DNA from: an uncultured Fibrobacterota bacterium
Lineage (GTDB): Bacteria; Fibrobacterota; Chitinivibrionia; Chitinivibrionales; Chitinispirillaceae
NCBI GenBank assembly: GCA_903888815.1
Contig: CAISVC010000333.1
Span: forward strand, 1-6,568
Direction: 5' to 3'
Length of the DNA: 6,568 bases
The notes beneath the pieces are model-generated. The model saw only the letters and a list, made by a program, of their open reading frames with translations, did not search any database and was not told where the DNA came from. Shown here piece after piece: positions 5,233-6,568 of this stretch; the first letter of the stretch is position 1, and each line of letters starts with the position of its first letter. The translations under genes were made by a program, and so were the position numbers.

Positions 5233-6321
5233 CGGCGGAACCGGTTGACTGCTGCACGTACGATATGCTCGAAACACCGCTGTACGCATCTGCTGATCAC
5301 CGTCGCCAGCGATATCGAATATATAAGCGGATTCTCCTCGTCGCAGGCGGTACTGCTCATAGGTCCGGAAAAAAATCTTCTTTTCACCGATTTCCGCTAC
5401 CAGGAAGCGGCCAGGCGCTTCTGCGCGGCAAGACGCAGCGGCTGGCCGTGGCGGTTCGTCCCGGTCAAGGGAAGCGGTTTCTCGTTCCTTGCGCCTTACG
5501 TGGCGCCGGGATCGGCCGTCGCCTTTCAGTCGGACGCGGTGACCGTTGACGAACTGGAAAGGCTGAAAAAAGCGGTCCCTCACGCCCGGTTTGCCGGCAT
5601 CGTCCGCGAAATCTCCGGCCTCGGCACCGTCAAAACGGACGCCGAAGCGGCTGCCATGAAAAAAGCGGCGCGCATCGGCGAAGCCGCGTTTGAGCGGTTT
5701 CTCCGGCAGAGCCTGCGGCCCGGCATCACGGAGCGCAGGGCCGCCGCGATGCTTGACTGCGCGTGCGCGCTGCTCGGCTCGGAACGGTCCGCGTTCGATA
5801 CCATCGTGCTGTTCGGGGAGCGGACCTCGCTGCCGCACGACCGGCCGGGCGGCCGGAGGCTTGCGCAGGGCGACCTGGTGCTCGCGGATTTCGGCTGCAC
5901 CGTGGCCGGTCTCTGTTCCGACATGACAAGAACCGCGGTCTTCGGGAAACCGTCGCAGCGCCAGCGTGAGCTTTATGAAATCGTGAAGCGGGCGCAGGAC
6001 GCCGCACTCCGTGCGGCGCGGCCGGGCGTCGCGGCAAGGTCGCTCGATGCGGCCGCGCGTGCGGTCATCAGGAACGCCGGGTACGGGAGGGCGTTCGGGC
6101 ACGCCCTCGGTCACGGTATCGGGAGGCGGGTCCACGAGCGGCCGCGCATCTCCAACAGATCAAAAGAAATACTGCAGGAAGGAAGCGTCATTACCGTTGA
6201 ACCCGGCATTTATCTTCCCGGTTTCGGCGGTGTGCGGATCGAAGACATGGCGCTGCTCACAAAGCGGGACTGCCGCCGTCTGACGCATTCGCCGAGAGAG
6301 CTTGTTGATATCCAGTCATAA
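5230..6321 (+). CDS. M24-family Xaa-Pro aminopeptidase/dipeptidase, 363 aa
   Basis: Cytoplasmic dinuclear-metal peptidase of the pita-bread fold, cleaving bonds next to proline in peptides. The N-terminal creatinase-like domain (about 5-125) shows HLLITVASDIEYISGFSSS (20-38) and FTDFRY (52-57). The catalytic domain (about 135-355) has all five expected metal ligands: D220 (VLADFG), D231 (SDMTR), H295 (GHGIG), E324 (TVEPGIY) and E338 (RIED), plus substrate-site H203 (SLPHD) and H302 (VHERP). Length matches PepQ/YpdF-type enzymes of about 350-360 residues. The frame is open back to 4978, inside the TPR gene, but homology begins at RRNRLTAAR. The GTG at 5230 with AGGAG upstream is the better start. 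Whether it is an aminopeptidase (PepP-like) or a short Xaa-Pro peptidase cannot be told from motifs. It is co-directional with the TPR gene, 4 nt away. Confidence 0.92.
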   Translation: MRRNRLTAARTICSKHRCTHLLITVASDIEYISGFSSSQAVLLIGPEKNLLFTDFRYQEAARRFCAARRSGWPWRFVPVKGSGFSFLAPYVAPGSAVAFQSDAVTVDELERLKKAVPHARFAGIVREISGLGTVKTDAEAAAMKKAARIGEAAFERFLRQSLRPGITERRAAAMLDCACALLGSERSAFDTIVLFGERTSLPHDRPGGRRLAQGDLVLADFGCTVAGLCSDMTRTAVFGKPSQRQRELYEIVKRAQDAALRAARPGVAARSLDAAARAVIRNAGYGRAFGHALGHGIGRRVHERPRISNRSKEILQEGSVITVEPGIYLPGFGGVRIEDMALLTKRDCRRLTHSPRELVDIQS

Positions 6322-6389
6322 TCAATTATTTTATAACCAATTAGCCCGTTTTTGTATTGTATTTTATTGCATTATACTATATGTAGGTG

Positions 6390-6425
6390 ACCCCATTTTT
6401 GCGGCCGGGTACCGCCGACGGGGGT
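6390..6425. repeat. Nested GC-rich hairpin downstream of the M24 gene
   Basis: ACCCC (6390-6394) can pair with GGGGT (6421-6425), enclosing GCGG (6401-6404) and CCGC (6412-6415). No T-run follows on the plus strand. It may be a weak structured 3' end of the cluster transcript. The bases before it (6322-6385) are AT-rich with no recognisable gene or strong terminator. Confidence 0.3.
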
Positions 6426-6447
6426 GAGGTATGTCCGGACGATAAAA

Positions 6448-6479
6448 ATAGTTGAACAGATGAATAGTTGAATAGATAA
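6448..6479. repeat. 16-bp tandem duplication
   Basis: ATAGTTGAACAGATGA (6448-6463) is followed directly by ATAGTTGAATAGATAA (6464-6479), with 14 of 16 positions identical. Confidence 0.7.
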
Positions 6480-6491
6480 AACCTGTTCAAC
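6451..6491. repeat. 9-bp perfect inverted repeat
   Basis: GTTGAACAG (6451-6459) and CTGTTCAAC (6483-6491) are exact reverse complements, 23 nt apart, and overlap the tandem duplication. The right arm abuts the GC-rich block that follows. Confidence 0.6.
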
Positions 6492-6493
6492 CC

Positions 6494-6560
6494 GTCCTCG
6501 CTCCGCCGCCGAAGCTCCGGCTTAGGAGCGCAGGTGGCCGCAGTAGCTACGGAGGGGGAC
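6494..6560. repeat. GC-rich palindromic block, probable interspersed repeat
   Basis: The outer arms GTCCTCGCTCCG (6494-6505) and CGGAGGGGGAC (6550-6560) are near-complementary. An alternative inner stem pairs GCTCC (6500-6504) with GGAGC (6525-6529). No ORF with a ribosome-binding site is present. The abrupt change from AT-rich flank to a purely GC-rich structured block is typical of interspersed palindromic repeats, but a second copy is not in this window. Confidence 0.4.
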
Positions 6561-6568
6561 TGATTTTA

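Noticed and set aside
5185..6135. 316-codon minus-strand ORF antisense to the M24 peptidase
   Set aside because: It is a GC-rich shadow frame. The sense strand has intact metal ligands and the expected length.

Overview
The window looks like chromosomal DNA of a Gram-negative bacterium. It encodes a heptose-nucleotide enzyme of the LPS core or heptose pathway and an exported PEBP-family protein. The coding DNA is mostly GC-rich, with AT-rich intergenic islands. RecA and the other proteins do not fix the phylum. A delta-proteobacterium-like or FCB/Fibrobacterota-like lineage would fit, but this is inference only.

Left part, minus strand: the first 181 codons of recA run off the left edge. Behind it, on the same strand, lies a short AT-rich gene for an 81-residue BRO-N (phage antirepressor-type) fragment. 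That fragment has a near-consensus sigma70 promoter with an operator-like inverted repeat in the -35/-10 spacer. Between the two genes is a hairpin plus T-run whose stem contains TATAAT, so it could be the BRO-N terminator, part of the recA promoter, or both.

Middle, plus strand: a YbhB/YbcL (PEBP) gene has two well-formed starts, one giving an exported form and one a leaderless cytosolic form. It is followed by a gene-free stretch of about 270 bases, most of which is one long imperfect inverted repeat with arms of about 32 nt and an inner 9-bp stem.

Right part, plus strand: a tight three-gene cluster. The first gene is a stand-alone D-glycero-beta-D-manno-heptose 1-phosphate adenylyltransferase (rfaE2/hldE C-domain type). 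It is followed 26 nt later by a 915-residue TPR protein with a very long disordered middle, and then 4 nt later by an M24 Xaa-Pro peptidase that starts at GTG. No obvious shared pathway links the three, but spacing and ribosome-binding sites suggest co-transcription. The TPR protein is the most unusual item. Its disordered linker carries four copies of a 15-residue motif (consensus [TA][IV][TS]Gx[DE]VxxR[MIL]xx[LIF]F), two copies of an EET[MI]I[IL]DA motif, and an almost perfect 15-bp minisatellite encoding EGAVP.

Right end: after the peptidase comes about 250 bases of non-coding DNA. It is AT-rich at first, then carries a 16-bp tandem duplication, a 9-bp inverted repeat and a GC-rich hairpin-forming block that looks like an interspersed repeat.
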